Part shown: in pieces, positions 31,404 to 42,942 of the stretch | Layout of the letters: each line of letters begins with the position of its first letter | Position numbering within the stretch: position 1 is the stretch's first letter | Assembly: GCA_026005015.1 (NCBI GenBank) | Contig: BPKG01000003.1 | Location: forward strand, 357,350 to 421,349 | DNA from: Burkholderiales bacterium | GTDB lineage: Bacteria; Pseudomonadota; Gammaproteobacteria; Burkholderiales; UBA6910 | Length of the DNA stretch: 64,000 bases | Direction: 5' to 3' | Translations under genes and position numbers: made by a program | The notes under the pieces: model-generated | The model's input: the letters and a program-made list of their open reading frames with translations, nothing else | Database searches by the model: none | Told to the model about the DNA's origin: nothing

Positions 31404-33302
31404 ACCGGCGGGTCGAGCTCAAGAACACCGAGCGGGAAGTGCACGCCTTTCGCCTGCGGCTGGCGGCGGCCGGCTTCTTGGTGCTGGCGGCGTTCGCGGT
31501 CCTGGCAGCCCGGTTTTTCTACCTGCAGGTGGTGCAGCGGGAGCACTACCAGACCCTGGCCGAGGCGAACCGCATCTCTCTGGTGCCCATCGTGCCCAAC
31601 CGGGGCCTCATCCTGGACCGCAACGGCGAGGTCCTGGCCAGCAATTTCTCCGCCTACACCCTGGAGATCACGCCGGCCAAGGTGCGCGATCTGGACGCCC
31701 TGATCGACGAACTCTCCACCGTGGTGGAGATCGCGCCCAGGGACCGGCGCCGCTTCCAGCGGCTGCTGGAGGAGGCGAAGAGCTTCGAGAGTCTGCCCAT
31801 CCGCACCCGGCTCTCCGACGAGGAGGCGGCGCGCTTCGCCGCCAACCGTTTCCGCTTCCCCAACGTGGAGCTGCGCGCCCGGCTGTTCCGCCAGTATCCC
31901 TGGGGCGAGACCGCCTCCCACGTGGTGGGCTACATCGGCCGCATCAGCGACCGGGACATCGAGACGCTCAAGGAGCAGGGCAGCTACGCCAATTACCGAG
32001 GCTCGGACTACATCGGGCGCGTCGGCATCGAACGCAGCTACGAAGAGGAACTGCATGGCGTCACTGGGGTGGAACAGGTGGAGGTGGACGCCTCCGGCCG
32101 AGCGCTGCGCACCCTCGCACGCACGCCCCCGGTGGCCGGCAACACCCTCACCCTGGCGCTGGACATCCGGCTGCAGGAAGTGGCCGAGCAGGCCTTCGGC
32201 GAGCGTCGGGGGGCGCTGGTGGCGATCGAGCCGGCGACCGGGGGAATCCTGGCACTGGTCTCCAAGCCAGGCTTCGATCCCAATCTCTTCGTCGAAGGCA
32301 TCGATCCTCAGAACTGGAAGGCGCTCAACGAATCCCCCGAGCGCCCCCTCAACAACCGGGCTCTGCGGGGCCAGTACCCCCCCAGGTTCCACCTTCAAGC
32401 CCTTCATGGCCCTGGCGGGCCTGGAGCTGGGCAAGCGCACCCCCTCCTACACCATCAGCGATCCGGGCTGGTTCTCCCTCCCCGGGCACAACCACCGGTA
32501 CCGGGACTGGAAGCCGGGGGGCCACGGGCTGGTGGACCTGCGCAAGTCCCTGGTGGTCTCCTGCGACACCTACTACTACGGCCTAGCGGTGGACCTGGGC
32601 ATAGACGCGATCCATGCCTTCATGAGGAAGTTTGGCTTCGGCCAGAAAACCGGGGTGGACATCGAGGGAGAGCTTCCCGGCCTGCTGCCGTCCCAGGAAT
32701 GGAAGCGGAAGCGGCTGCGGGACAAATGGTACGTGGGGGACACGGTGTCGGTGGGCATCGGCCAGGGCTACATGCTGGCCACCCCGATGCAGCTCGCCCA
32801 GGCGACCGCCATCCTGGCCAACGGGGGCACGGCCTTCCGCCCCCACCTGGTGCAATCCATCGAGGACGCCGCCACCGGCGAAGTGCGGCGCATCGCCGCG
32901 GAGCCCCTCTACACCCTCAAGCTCGACCCCAACCATTTGCGGCTGGTGCAGGAGGCCCTGGTGGACGTCACCCGTCCCGGGGGCACGGCGGCGCGGGCCG
33001 GTGCCGGTGCCCCGTACGAATTCGCCGGCAAGACCGGCACCGCCCAGGTGGTGGCCATGAAACAGGGAGAAAAATACGACGAGAAAAAGCTCCGCGAGGA
33101 GCACCGGGACCATGCCCTCTTCGTCGCCTATGCCCCCGCGGAGGCGCCCCGCATCGCCCTGGCGATCCTGGTGGAGAACGGAGGCGCCGGGAGCGCCACC
33201 GCCGCCCCCATCGCCCGGGTGGTGTTCGACTACTATCTTCTCGGCAAGCGGCCGAGCCCCGGGCCGCTCCAAGGGGAGCCCACGAATGAGCCCAACGATT
33301 AA
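31400..33302 (+). CDS. mrdA: Penicillin-binding protein 2 (one frameshift)
   Basis: Elongation-specific transpeptidase. A membrane anchor (about residues 17-40) is followed by the pedestal domain and the transpeptidase domain with the nucleophile in STFK and the third motif KTGTAQ. A run of seven C's near 32385 has one base too many, breaking the frame just before GSTFKPF; removal gives 633 residues, the same as in E. coli. It overlaps mreD and rodA (start 33286), so the operon is tightly coupled. It partners RodA in making side-wall peptidoglycan. Confidence 0.93.
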
Positions 33303-34395
33303 GCGAGCCCTGCGCTTCGTCGCGAGCCGCATGGACGGCATGCTGCTCACCGCCACGGCCCTGCTCCTCGCCACCGGGTTGATCACCCTGTACAGCGCCT
33401 CGGGCGCGAGCCTCGCCCGGGTGATGGGTCAACTGACCAACCTGGGAGTCGCCCTGGCCGCCATGTGGGCGTGGCGCTGGTGCCGTCCCAGCGGCTGATG
33501 CGCGCCGCGGTGCCCCTGTACCTGCTGGGGCTGGCGCTCCTCGTCGCCGTGGCCCTGGTGGGGGAGGTGGTGAATGGGGCCCGGCGCTGGCTGGACCTGG
33601 GCTTCGTCCGCATCCAGCCCTCGGAGCTCATGAAGATCGCCGTCCCCATGCTGCTCGCCTGGTTCTTCGCCCGCAAGGAGGAGGCGCCGCGCCTCAGCCG
33701 ACTTCGGCCGTCGCCGCCCTGCTGCTCGCTCGTCCCCATGGGGCTCATCGCCCGCCAGCCGGACCTGGGCACGGCGCTCCTCATCGGCGCCTCCGGCTTC
33801 TACGTCCTGTTCCTGGCGGGCATGTCGTGGCGGCTGATGGGCGGGGCTGGCGGCGGCGGCCCTGGCGAGCCTGCCCATCCTCTGGTCGGTGCTCCACGAC
33901 TACCAGCGCCGCCGCATCCTCACCCTCCTCGATCCCGACCCAGGACCCCCTGGGGGCGGGCTACCACACCATCCAGTCCACCATCGCCGTCGGCTCCGGC
34001 GCCATCGCCGGCAAGGGCTGGCTCCAGGGCACCCAGTCCCACCTGGACTTCCTGCCGGAGCGCACCACCGATTTCATCTTCGCCGTCTACGCCGAGGAGT
34101 TCGGCTTCATCGGCAATCTGCTGCTGCTCCTCATGTACCTGCTGGTGATCGGCCGCGGCCTCTACATCGCCGCCCACGCCTCCACCCCGTTCGGCCGGCT
34201 GCTGGCGGGCGCCATCACCCTCACCTTCTTTACCTACGCCTTCGTCAACATGGGCATGGTGAGCGGCATCCTGCCGGTGGTAGGGCGTGCCCCTGCCCTC
34301 TGATCTCCTACGGCGGCACCTCCCTGGTGACGCTGCTCCTGGGCTTCGGTATCCTCATGAGCATCCACACCACGAAGAAGCTGGTCAGAACCTGA
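33286..34395 (+). CDS. rodA: Rod-shape peptidoglycan polymerase RodA (several frameshifts)
   Basis: A SEDS-family glycosyltransferase with about ten membrane helices. Family motifs are spread over three frames: [22 protein letters not shown] sequence, [49 protein letters not shown] and ISYGGTSL. I place breaks near 33478 (one base missing), about 33700-33730 (a compensating pair), 33840 and 33940 (one extra each) and two extra around 34285-34305. Correction gives about 368 residues, normal for RodA. This is the most damaged gene of the window, yet motifs remain intact on each side of every break. Confidence 0.85.
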
Positions 34396-34412
34396 CGTCC
34401 GGCGAGGGAGGC

Positions 34413-35464
34413 ATGATGCGGGAAGCGGGAAAGGGGGCCGGGATCGAGGGCGAAAGCCGGGCCGGGCCTCCGGCCCCACGGCCTCGGCCATCCTGCCGGC
34501 GCCCCCCCTTTCTGGCCCCGGGCGGCTCCTGCCCCTCGGGCTGGCGGCCGCCCTCCTCCTGGGCGGCTGCGGCACGCGCCCCCAAACGAAGCCCCGTAGG
34601 CGATGGAACCCCCGCCCGGGCGCGCGTCCCCACTCGGGGCGGCTATTACCTGGACGACGGCCCCGGGGAAACCCCCCCGCCCAACCTGGAGGCGATTCCC
34701 GACGCCGTGCCCCGGCCGGAGCCCATCCGCGCCGCCAACGCCCGCCCCTACGAGGCCATGGGGCGCACCTACCTCCCCATGGCGGAGCCGAGGCCCTTCA
34801 AGCAGCGGGGCATGGCTTCCTGGTACGGGCGCCGCTACCACGGCCGCCCGACCGCCTCGGGGGAGCCCTACGACATGTACGCCATGACCGCGGCCCACCC
34901 CACGCTGCCGATTCCGAGCTACGCCCGGGTGACCCACCTCGGCAACGGCAGGTCCGTGGTGGTGCGCATCAACGACCGGGGGCCCTTCCTGTCGGAGCGC
35001 ATCATCGACCTCTCCTACACCGCGGCCTACAAGCTGGGCATGGTGGAGGCGGGCAGCGCCTGGGTGGAAGTGGAGGCCCTGCTGCCGGGGACGCTGCCCG
35101 CCGCCCTGCCCCCCTTCAGGCGAGCGCCCCGGTCCCGGAGAGGCCGAGGCCCGGGCCAGCGAGGTCGCGGGCTCTGCCCTTGCCTCCACCGGGCAGCGGC
35201 ATGGCCCCGACTGCCGCAGCTCTCCGCCGCCCCGGGCTACTACCTGCAATTGGGCGCCTTCGGGCTCCCGGGAAGAACGCGCAAGCCTTCCTCGGCCGGC
35301 TGCGCGGCGAGCTCGCCTGGCTAGCGGACGCCCTGGGGCTCGCCTTCCACGAACGCCTGTTCCGGGTGCAGGCGGGGCCCTACCCCGACGCCGCCTCGGC
35401 CCGGGAGGCAGCCGAGCGCATCGCCGCCGCCCTCAACCTGAGGCCCCTGATCGTCTCCCGGTAG
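34413..35464 (+). CDS. rlpA: Septal ring lytic transglycosylase/lipoprotein RlpA (several frameshifts)
   Basis: The double-psi beta-barrel domain is clear: GMASWYGRRYHGRPTASG, MTAAHPTLPIPSYARVTHL and INDRGPF with the catalytic Asp, then a SPOR peptidoglycan-binding domain at the C-terminus (GYYLQLGAFG... HERLFRVQAGPYPD). A lipobox LLLGGC is visible at about 34553-34570 in another frame, so the N-terminus, whose exact start is uncertain, is joined to the barrel by a shift near 34620. A further shift lies near 35268 inside the SPOR domain, and the linker 35100-35210 may also be disturbed. It follows rodA and cleaves denuded glycan strands. Confidence 0.82.
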
Positions 35465-35472
35465 GCCGCAAC

Positions 35473-35492
35473 GCCGGCCCGCAGAGGCCGGC
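35473..35492. terminator. Possible bidirectional hairpin between rlpA and hslU
   Basis: GCCGGCC and GGCCGGC form a perfect seven-base stem around a six-base loop in the 28-base gap between two converging genes. There is no T run on either side, so termination is only a guess. Confidence 0.35.
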
Positions 35493-36818
35493 TTAGAGGA
35501 TGTAGCGCGACAGGTCGTCGCTCTGGGCTAGGTTCTTGAGCCGGGCGTCCACGTAGGGCGCGTCGATCACCACGCTCTCGCCGGAGCGGCGTCCCGCCTC
35601 GAAGGACACCTCTTCTAAAAGCTTCTCCATCACCGTGTACAGCCGCCGCGCACCGATGTTCTCGGTACGCTCGTTCACCTGATAGGCGATCTCCGCCAGC
35701 CGCCGGATGCCGTCCGGGCGGAAGTCCAGGATGATCCCCTCGGTCGCGAGCAGCGCCTGGTACTGCCGGGTGAGGCAGGCATCGGTGTTGGTGAGGATCT
35801 GCTCGAAGTCGTCCACCGAAAGGGAGTCGAGCTCCACTCGGATGGGGAAGCGCCCCTGCAGCTCAGGGATCAGGTCCGAGGGTTTGGACAGATGAAAGGC
35901 GCCGCTAGCGATGAACAGGATGTGGTCGGTGCGGATCATGCCGTACTTGGTGGAGACGGTGGTCCCCTCCACCAGGGGCAGCAGGTCCCGCTGCACCCCC
36001 TGGCGGGAGACGTCGGCGCCCACCGTCTCGGCGCGGCTCGCGATCTTGTCGATCTCGTCGAGAAAGACGATGCCGTTCTGCTCCACGTTGGCCACCGCCT
36101 TGGCCTTGATCTCGTCCTCGTTCAGGAGCTTCCCCGCCTCCTCGTCGGTGAGGAGCCGCATCGCCTCCTTGATCTTCAACTTGCGCAGCCGCTTGCGGGC
36201 GGCGCCCAGGCTCTGGAACAGGCCCTGGATCTGGGAGGTGAGCTCCTCCATGCCGGGCGGGGCGAAGATCTCCATGTGGGGCTGCACCGCCGCCACCTCG
36301 ATCTCGATCTCCCGGTCGTCCAGCTCGCCCTCCCGCAGCTTCTTGCGGAACTTCTGCCGGGTGGCGCTATCGGCCTCCGGCGCCGCCTCGGTGCCGAAGC
36401 CCCGCGCCGGGGGGAGCAGCGCGTTCAGGATGCGCTCCTCGGCCAAGTCCTCCGCCCGGTGTCGCACCTTGCGGGCTTCCTGCTCCCGAGTCTGCTTGAC
36501 CGCCACCTCCGCCAGGTCGCGCACGATGGTGTCCACGTCCCGCCCCACGTAGCCCACCTCGGTGAACTTGGTGACCTCCACCTTGATGAAGGGGGCGTCG
36601 GCGAGCCGCGCCAGGCGCCGGGCGATCTCCGTCTTGCCCACCCCGGTGGGGCCGATCATGAGGATGTTCTTCGGCGTGATCTCCTGGCGCAGGGGCTCCG
36701 GGACCCGCTGCCGCCGCCAGCGGTTGCGCAACGCGATGGCCACCGCCCGCTTGGCGGCTTCCTGGCCGATGATGTGCTTGTTAAGCTCGTGGACGATTTC
36801 CTGGGGGGTCATGGACAT
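35493..36818 (-). CDS. hslU: ATP-dependent protease ATPase subunit HslU
   Basis: 441 residues. An AAA+ unfoldase: Walker [16 protein letters not shown] (about 53-68), Walker [12 protein letters not shown], the pore-loop region ([16 protein letters not shown]) and the C-terminal tail ending in LSRYIL that docks into HslV. The helical intermediate domain (about 110-240) is present. It unfolds proteins for HslV. It starts 27 bases after hslV in the same direction. Confidence 0.96.
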   Translation of the reverse strand: MSMTPQEIVHELNKHIIGQEAAKRAVAIALRNRWRRQRVPEPLRQEITPKNILMIGPTGVGKTEIARRLARLADAPFIKVEVTKFTEVGYVGRDVDTIVRDLAEVAVKQTREQEARKVRHRAEDLAEERILNALLPPARGFGTEAAPEADSATRQKFRKKLREGELDDREIEIEVAAVQPHMEIFAPPGMEELTSQIQGLFQSLGAARKRLRKLKIKEAMRLLTDEEAGKLLNEDEIKAKAVANVEQNGIVFLDEIDKIASRAETVGADVSRQGVQRDLLPLVEGTTVSTKYGMIRTDHILFIASGAFHLSKPSDLIPELQGRFPIRVELDSLSVDDFEQILTNTDACLTRQYQALLATEGIILDFRPDGIRRLAEIAYQVNERTENIGARRLYTVMEKLLEEVSFEAGRRSGESVVIDAPYVDARLKNLAQSDDLSRYIL

Positions 36819-36845
36819 GGCGAAATCCCTTGAGCTTCCCGGCGG

Positions 36846-37382
36846 CTACTCCAGCACCTCGATCACATGCTGCTGGTTGGTGTAGATGCAGATGTCGGCG
36901 GCGATGGCGAGCGCTTTGCGCACGATCTCCTCGGCGCCGAGCTCGGTGTTCTCCAGCAGCGCCCGGGCCGCCGCCTGGGCGTAGGGCCCGCCGCTGCCGA
37001 TGGCGATGACGCCCATCTCCGGCTCCAGCACGTCCCCGTTCCCGGTAATGATGAGGGAGGTCTCCCGGTCCGCCACCGCCAGCATGGCCTCCAGCCGCCG
37101 CAGGATGCGGTCGGTGCGCCAGTCCTTCGCCAGCTCCACCGCCGAGCGGGTGAGGTTGCCCTGGTGCTTTTCCAGCTTGGCCTCGAAGCGCTCGAACAGG
37201 GTGAAGGCGTCGGCGGTGCCGCCGGCGAACCCGGCCAGTATCCGCTCGTTGTAGAGCCGCCGCACTTTGCGGGCGCCCGCCTTCACCACTACATTGCCCA
37301 GCGTGACCTGGCCGTCGCCGCCCAGCGCCACCTGGGCGCCCCGGCGCACGGAAACGATGGTGGTGCCGTGAAATTGGTCCAT
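36846..37382 (-). CDS. hslV: ATP-dependent protease peptidase subunit HslV
   Basis: 178 residues. After processing, Thr in GTTIVSVRR becomes the N-terminal nucleophile, as in proteasome beta subunits; [13 protein letters not shown] and [18 protein letters not shown] match the family. It forms the proteolytic double ring capped by HslU. It is first of the hslVU pair, with a -10-like TATAAT ahead of it. Confidence 0.96.
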   Translation of the reverse strand: MDQFHGTTIVSVRRGAQVALGGDGQVTLGNVVVKAGARKVRRLYNERILAGFAGGTADAFTLFERFEAKLEKHQGNLTRSAVELAKDWRTDRILRRLEAMLAVADRETSLIITGNGDVLEPEMGVIAIGSGGPYAQAAARALLENTELGAEEIVRKALAIAADICIYTNQQHVIEVLE

Positions 37383-37413
37383 GGGTCGAAAACCCGAAGA
37401 ACGGAAAAAAAGA

Positions 37414-37419
37414 ATTATA
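37414..37419 (-). promoter_or_regulatory. Putative -10 element before hslV
   Basis: TATAAT on the minus strand 32 bases before the hslV ATG, with no good -35 and no sign of the sigma-32 heat-shock consensus often seen before hslV. Confidence 0.3.
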
Positions 37420-37451
37420 GCCCGCCTCGGGCGCCGCCGCCGGGACGCGGC

Positions 37452-39113
37452 CTACTCGCCCAGGCGGTCGGAGGCGTAGATTTTTTCGATTTGCGCCTGG
37501 TAGCGCTTCAGGATCTCCCGGCGCTTGAGCTTCATGGTGGGGGTGAGCACGCCGTTCTCGATGGTCCACGGCTCCCGCTCCACGATCACCCGGCGCACCC
37601 GGATGTAGCGGGGGAAATCCTTCAACTGTTCGTTGGCCCGCTTGATGAGCTTCTTCTCGTCGGTTTCCTGGGTCACCGCCACCATGACGATGTATGGCCG
37701 CCCCTCCCCCACCAGCGCCACCTGCTCGAAAATCGGGTCGTTGAGAATCGCCGCCTCCACGTGCTCGGGCGGGAACTTCTCGCCGTTGGAGAGCACCACG
37801 ATCTCCTTGGTGCGGCCGATGATGTAGACCCGCCCGTCGCGCATCTCCACCTGGTCCCCCGTGTTGAGCCAGCCGTCCCGATCGATGACGGCGGCGGTGG
37901 CCTCCGGATCGCGCCAGTAGCCCAGCATCACGTTGGGGCCCCGCACCAGCAGCTCCTGCTTCTCGTTCACCCGGATCTCCACCCCGTCCAGGGGCTTGCC
38001 CGCCGAGGTGGGATCGTTGTCGTCCTCCCGGTTGGCGGTCACCACGGGGGAGGCTTCGGTCAGGCCGTAGCCCTGGAGCAGGAGGAGGCCGAGCCCGACG
38101 AAGGTCTTGGCGATGCGCAGCTCCACCGCCGCGCCGCCCACCACGGAAAGGCGCACGCGCCCGCCCAGGCGCGCCATGATCTTCTGGGCCACCAGCCGCT
38201 TGAGCACCCCGTACTGCAGCCGGTCCAGGGCGCCGCCCCGTTTCTGGAAGAGTTTCCAGCCCAGCTCCACCGTGCGGTGGAAAAGCGCCCGCTTGAGCCG
38301 CGCGTTCGCCAGGCTCTGGCCGATGCGGGCAAGGAAACGCTCGTAGACCCGCGGCACCGCCAGCAGGATGGTGGGGCGGACGGTGGCGAGATCCTCCGCC
38401 AGTTGCTGGATGCTGCGGGAATAGGCCACGCGGATGCCCCGCTTGAGGGGCAGGTAGTAGCCCGCCGTGCGCTCGAACATATGGGACAAGGGGATGATGG
38501 ACAGCATCACGTCGTCATCGTAGAGGGTGACCACCTTGAGGCAGGCTTCCACGTTGGACATGATGTTGCGGTGGGAGAGCATCGCCCCCTTGGGGCGGCC
38601 GGTGGTGCCGGAGGTGTAGCAGATGGTGGCGAGGGTATCCGGCTCGAGATCCATCACCTGGAACGGCTGCTGCGCCTGGGGCAACCAGGCTCCCAGGTTA
38701 GCCACTCCCTTCTCCGCTCCTCCCTCCAGGCACACCAGCAGGGGGGGCTTCTGGGACGCGGCGCGCAGGGAGTCCACCAGGCGGTCGTTTTCCAGAACGA
38801 GCAGCCGCGCTTCCGCGTGGTTCGCGCACCAGGCGATGTTCTCGGCGTTGTCGTTCACGTAGAGGGGCACCACCACCAGCCCCATGCCCAAGGCCGCCAG
38901 GTCCGCCGCCACCCAGTGAACCCCGTTCTTGAGGCACAAGGCCACCCGGTCACCCGGCACGAAGCCCTGGTCCCGGAAGGCCTGCTGCCAGCGCGCGGCG
39001 AGATCCAGCATTTCCGCCGCGGTGTAATCTTTCCAGCGGTCGCCGGTCCATTGGGTGTAGAGCACCCGGTCGCTCCGGGTGCGATACTGGTCAAGATACT
39101 GGGCCAGGTTCAT
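37452..39113 (-). CDS. Long-chain acyl-CoA ligase (AMP-binding family)
   Basis: 553 residues from ATG 39113. The adenylate-forming motif ICYTSGTTGRPKGAMLSH (about 165-182), GYGLTEASPV and the hinge GRTKEIVVLSNGEKFPP define an acyl-CoA ligase of the bacterial FadD15/FAA1-like branch. It activates fatty acids for degradation or remodelling. Upstream in-frame codons to 39284 are rejected because they have no homology-like start. It lies 69 bases upstream of hslV on the same strand; the two genes have no obvious link. Confidence 0.88.
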   Translation of the reverse strand: MNLAQYLDQYRTRSDRVLYTQWTGDRWKDYTAAEMLDLAARWQQAFRDQGFVPGDRVALCLKNGVHWVAADLAALGMGLVVVPLYVNDNAENIAWCANHAEARLLVLENDRLVDSLRAASQKPPLLVCLEGGAEKGVANLGAWLPQAQQPFQVMDLEPDTLATICYTSGTTGRPKGAMLSHRNIMSNVEACLKVVTLYDDDVMLSIIPLSHMFERTAGYYLPLKRGIRVAYSRSIQQLAEDLATVRPTILLAVPRVYERFLARIGQSLANARLKRALFHRTVELGWKLFQKRGGALDRLQYGVLKRLVAQKIMARLGGRVRLSVVGGAAVELRIAKTFVGLGLLLLQGYGLTEASPVVTANREDDNDPTSAGKPLDGVEIRVNEKQELLVRGPNVMLGYWRDPEATAAVIDRDGWLNTGDQVEMRDGRVYIIGRTKEIVVLSNGEKFPPEHVEAAILNDPIFEQVALVGEGRPYIVMVAVTQETDEKKLIKRANEQLKDFPRYIRVRRVIVEREPWTIENGVLTPTMKLKRREILKRYQAQIEKIYASDRLGE

Positions 39114-39282
39114 GAGGTGGGAGAGATGCGTAACAGGCAGGGGATGGCAGCTTCGGATCGGGACGCGCGGTCGTGCTCCTTCCGTTTTGTTCTGCTTTTT
39201 TGCATGCCGAAGGGTTGCAAGCGCTTTCAGGCACAAGGCGTAGTGTAGCGTTGCACCGCCGTTTTGCAACCCGTATACCGCC

Positions 39283-40476
39283 ATGCAATTTGACCTTCAT
39301 CGGGCGCGCTTGTTCTCCCCCTGCCCCCGGGGCCTGGAGCCCGTCCTTGCCCAGGAGCTGGCGGAACTGGGAGCCCGCGATCCCACGCCCCTGGAGGGCG
39401 GGGTCGCCTACGGCGGCGACCTGGCCGTGTGCTACCGGGTCAATCTGGCGAGCCGCATCGCCAGCCGGGTCCTGTGGCAGGTGGCGGAGGGCGCCTACCG
39501 GAACGAGCAGGACGTCTATGACGCCGTCTCGAGCCTGCCGTGGCCCGTCTGGTTCGGGTCGGGGAAGACCATTCGCGTGAACGTGGCGGCGACCCGTTGC
39601 CGGTTGAAAAGCCTGGACTACGTAACCCTGCGCATCAAGGACGCGATCTGCGACCGCTTCCGCGCCGAGCAGGGCGGGCGGCCCGACGTGGACACCCGCT
39701 CCCCCGACGTGCGCGTCCACGCCTTTCTCGATGACCGGCGCCTCGTCCTTTACCTGGACACCAGCGGCGAACCCCTGTTCAAGCGGGGCCTGCGCACCGC
39801 CAGCGCGGAGGCGCCTATCCGGGAAAACCTGGCCGCGGGCATCCTCCGGCTGACCGGATGGAAGCCCGGCGTGCCTCTCCTCGATCCCATGTGCGGCAGC
39901 GGCACCTTCCTGCTAGAAGCGGCCCAGATGGCCCTCCAGATCCCGGCGGGGCTCAAGCGGTCCTTCGCCTTCGAGAAGCTCGCCTTCCACGACCCGCGCC
40001 TGTGGCAGGAAGTGCGCCGCGAGGCCGAATCCCGCATCCGCCGGACCTCCCCCGGTCCCATTTACGGCGCGGACGTGGACGCCGGAGCCGTGCGCGCGGC
40101 CGCCGCCAACCTCCGGGCGGCCGGGCTGATCGAAGTGGTGCAACTGCGCCGAGCCGACGTGCTGGAGCTTCCACCGCCCGCGCCCTCGGGCATCCTGGTG
40201 GCCAACCCGCCCTACGCGGTGCGCCTGGGGGAACGGGACGCCCTCGGCGCCTTCTACCCCCGCCTGGGCGACGCGCTGAAGGCGCGCTTCGCCGGATGGA
40301 GCGTCTACCTGCTGACGGCGGACCTGCGGCTGCCGCGGCTGATCCGCTTGAAGCCCACCCGGCGCGTGCCCCTCTTCAACGGCGCCCTGGAGTGCCGCCT
40401 GTTCGAGTTCCGCATGGTGGAAGGCAGGATGGAAAAGAAGCGCGTAGAAGGAAGGAGGGACGAAAGCGAAGGGTGA
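39283..40476 (+). CDS. THUMP-domain SAM-dependent RNA methyltransferase (RlmKL/YpsC-like)
   Basis: 397 residues. An N-terminal THUMP RNA-binding domain (about 60-160) precedes a methyltransferase with motif I LLDPMCGSGTFLLEAA and the N6-adenine/N2-guanine motif NPPY (ILVANPPYAV). It resembles the RlmL half of E. coli RlmKL, which methylates 23S rRNA G2445, but lacks the RlmK half, so it is better called an RlmL-like protein of uncertain target. The last 25 residues (Lys/Glu/Arg-rich) are low complexity. It is divergent from the acyl-CoA ligase and converges with pilU. Confidence 0.85.
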   Translation: MQFDLHRARLFSPCPRGLEPVLAQELAELGARDPTPLEGGVAYGGDLAVCYRVNLASRIASRVLWQVAEGAYRNEQDVYDAVSSLPWPVWFGSGKTIRVNVAATRCRLKSLDYVTLRIKDAICDRFRAEQGGRPDVDTRSPDVRVHAFLDDRRLVLYLDTSGEPLFKRGLRTASAEAPIRENLAAGILRLTGWKPGVPLLDPMCGSGTFLLEAAQMALQIPAGLKRSFAFEKLAFHDPRLWQEVRREAESRIRRTSPGPIYGADVDAGAVRAAAANLRAAGLIEVVQLRRADVLELPPPAPSGILVANPPYAVRLGERDALGAFYPRLGDALKARFAGWSVYLLTADLRLPRLIRLKPTRRVPLFNGALECRLFEFRMVEGRMEKKRVEGRRDESEG

Positions 40477-40558
40477 AACGGGCGGTGGGCGTTTCGATCC
40501 TTAAGCCTGGGAAACCTCTAAACGACTCGCGCTCTCGCGCGACGGCGCGACCGCCGCC

Positions 40559-41695
<1,137 letters not shown>

Positions 41696-41710
41696 GTCGG
41701 TCTCCTACTG

Positions 41711-41752
41711 AGCCCCCGGGAGAGGGGGAAGGGGAGAAGGCGGGAGAGGGTC
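41711..41752. repeat. Short GGGAGAGGG-type repeat upstream of pilU
   Basis: The gap between pilT and pilU holds GCCCCCGGGAGAGGGGGAAG and a second GGGAGAGGG a few bases on. It resembles half of the CCCTCTCCC/GGGAGAGGG hairpin found at 56663-56683, suggesting a dispersed intergenic repeat family. Only two copies are seen. Confidence 0.4.
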
Positions 41753-41813
41753 AAGTGTCGTCAAATGTTTTGAGAATTGCTTCCGGAGCACAGGGCTTCA
41801 ACCGCCCGAATGC

Positions 41814-42860
41814 TCACGCACCGGGGAACAGGTCCTTATTGGCGGCCCGGGAGCGAGCCTCGGAAGCCGCCACCACGTTGCGCCGTACCAGGTCCTGCAG
41901 GCACTGGTCCAGCGTCTGCATGCCCACCGCCTGCCCCGTCTGGATGGCGGAGTACATCTGGGCGATCTTGTTCTCCCGGATCAGGTTGCGGATCGCGGGC
42001 GTGCCGATCATGATCTCGTGGGCCGCCACGCGCCCCGAGCCGTCCTTGGTCTTGAGCAGGGTCTGGGAGATGACCGCCCGCAGGCTTTCCGAAAGCATGG
42101 CCCGCACCATCTCCTTCTCCGCCGCTGGAAACACGTCCACGATCCGGTCCACGGTCTTGGCGGCGGAGCTGGTGTGGAGCGTCCCGAACACCAGGTGCCC
42201 GGTCTCCGCCGCCGTGAGGGCAAGCCGAATGGTCTCCAGGTCCCGCATCTCCCCCACCAGGATCACGTCCGGGTCTTCCCGCAGGGCGCTGCGCAGCGCA
42301 TTGGCGAAGGAATGGGTGTGGGGCCCCACCTCCCGCTGGTTGATGAGGCAGCGCTTGCTCTCGTGCACGAACTCGATGGGATCCTCGATGGTGAGGATGT
42401 GGCCATGCTCGTTCTCGTTGATGTAGTTGATCATGGCGGCCAAGGTGGTGGACTTGCCCGAGCCGGTGGGGCCGGTCACCAACACGATGCCACGGGGCTG
42501 GCTGGAGATGTCCTGGAAGATCTTGGGGGCGTTCAGCTCCTCCAGCGAAAGCACCTTGGACGGAATGGTGCGGAACACCCCGCCGGCGCCACGGTTCTGC
42601 ACGAAGGCGTTGACCCGGAAGCGCGCGAGGCCGGGAATGGCGAAGGAGAAATCGCATTCCAGGTGCTCCTCGTAGTGCTTGCGCTGGGAATCGTTCATGA
42701 TGTCGTAGATCATCGCGTGCACGTCTTTGTGCTCCAGGGGAGGCAGGTTGATGCGGCGCACGTCCCCATGCACGCGGATCATGGGAGGCAGGCCCGCCGA
42801 AAGGTGCAGGTCGGAGGCCTTGTTCTTGACGGCAAACGCGAGGAGCTCGGCGATGTCCAT
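41814..42860 (-). CDS. pilT: Type IV pilus retraction ATPase PilT
   Basis: 348 residues. All four ATPase boxes are present: Walker A GPTGSGKSTTLAAMINYIN, Asp box HILTIEDPIEFVHESK, Walker B DVILVGEMRDLETIRLA, His box TGHLVFGTLHTSSA. The C-terminal motif AIRNLIRENKIAQM is the PilT helix needed for retraction. It powers pilus retraction for twitching and DNA uptake. It is divergent from yggS, with GCAGGAAA before the ATG. Confidence 0.96.
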   Translation of the reverse strand: MDIAELLAFAVKNKASDLHLSAGLPPMIRVHGDVRRINLPPLEHKDVHAMIYDIMNDSQRKHYEEHLECDFSFAIPGLARFRVNAFVQNRGAGGVFRTIPSKVLSLEELNAPKIFQDISSQPRGIVLVTGPTGSGKSTTLAAMINYINENEHGHILTIEDPIEFVHESKRCLINQREVGPHTHSFANALRSALREDPDVILVGEMRDLETIRLALTAAETGHLVFGTLHTSSAAKTVDRIVDVFPAAEKEMVRAMLSESLRAVISQTLLKTKDGSGRVAAHEIMIGTPAIRNLIRENKIAQMYSAIQTGQAVGMQTLDQCLQDLVRRNVVAASEARSRAANKDLFPGA

Positions 42861-42942
42861 TATAATTTCCTGCTGCGGCTTCCCGGATACAGAGATAAGA
42901 TCCTGCGATTAAAGCGATTTCCAGCCAAAAGCCCGGCCGATT

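Noticed and set aside
42880..42930. A TTGGCTGGAAATCGCTT sequence before pilT resembling a sigma-54 promoter
   Set aside because: The GG and GC are separated by nine bases, not ten, and no activator site is visible. pilT is not usually sigma-54 dependent.
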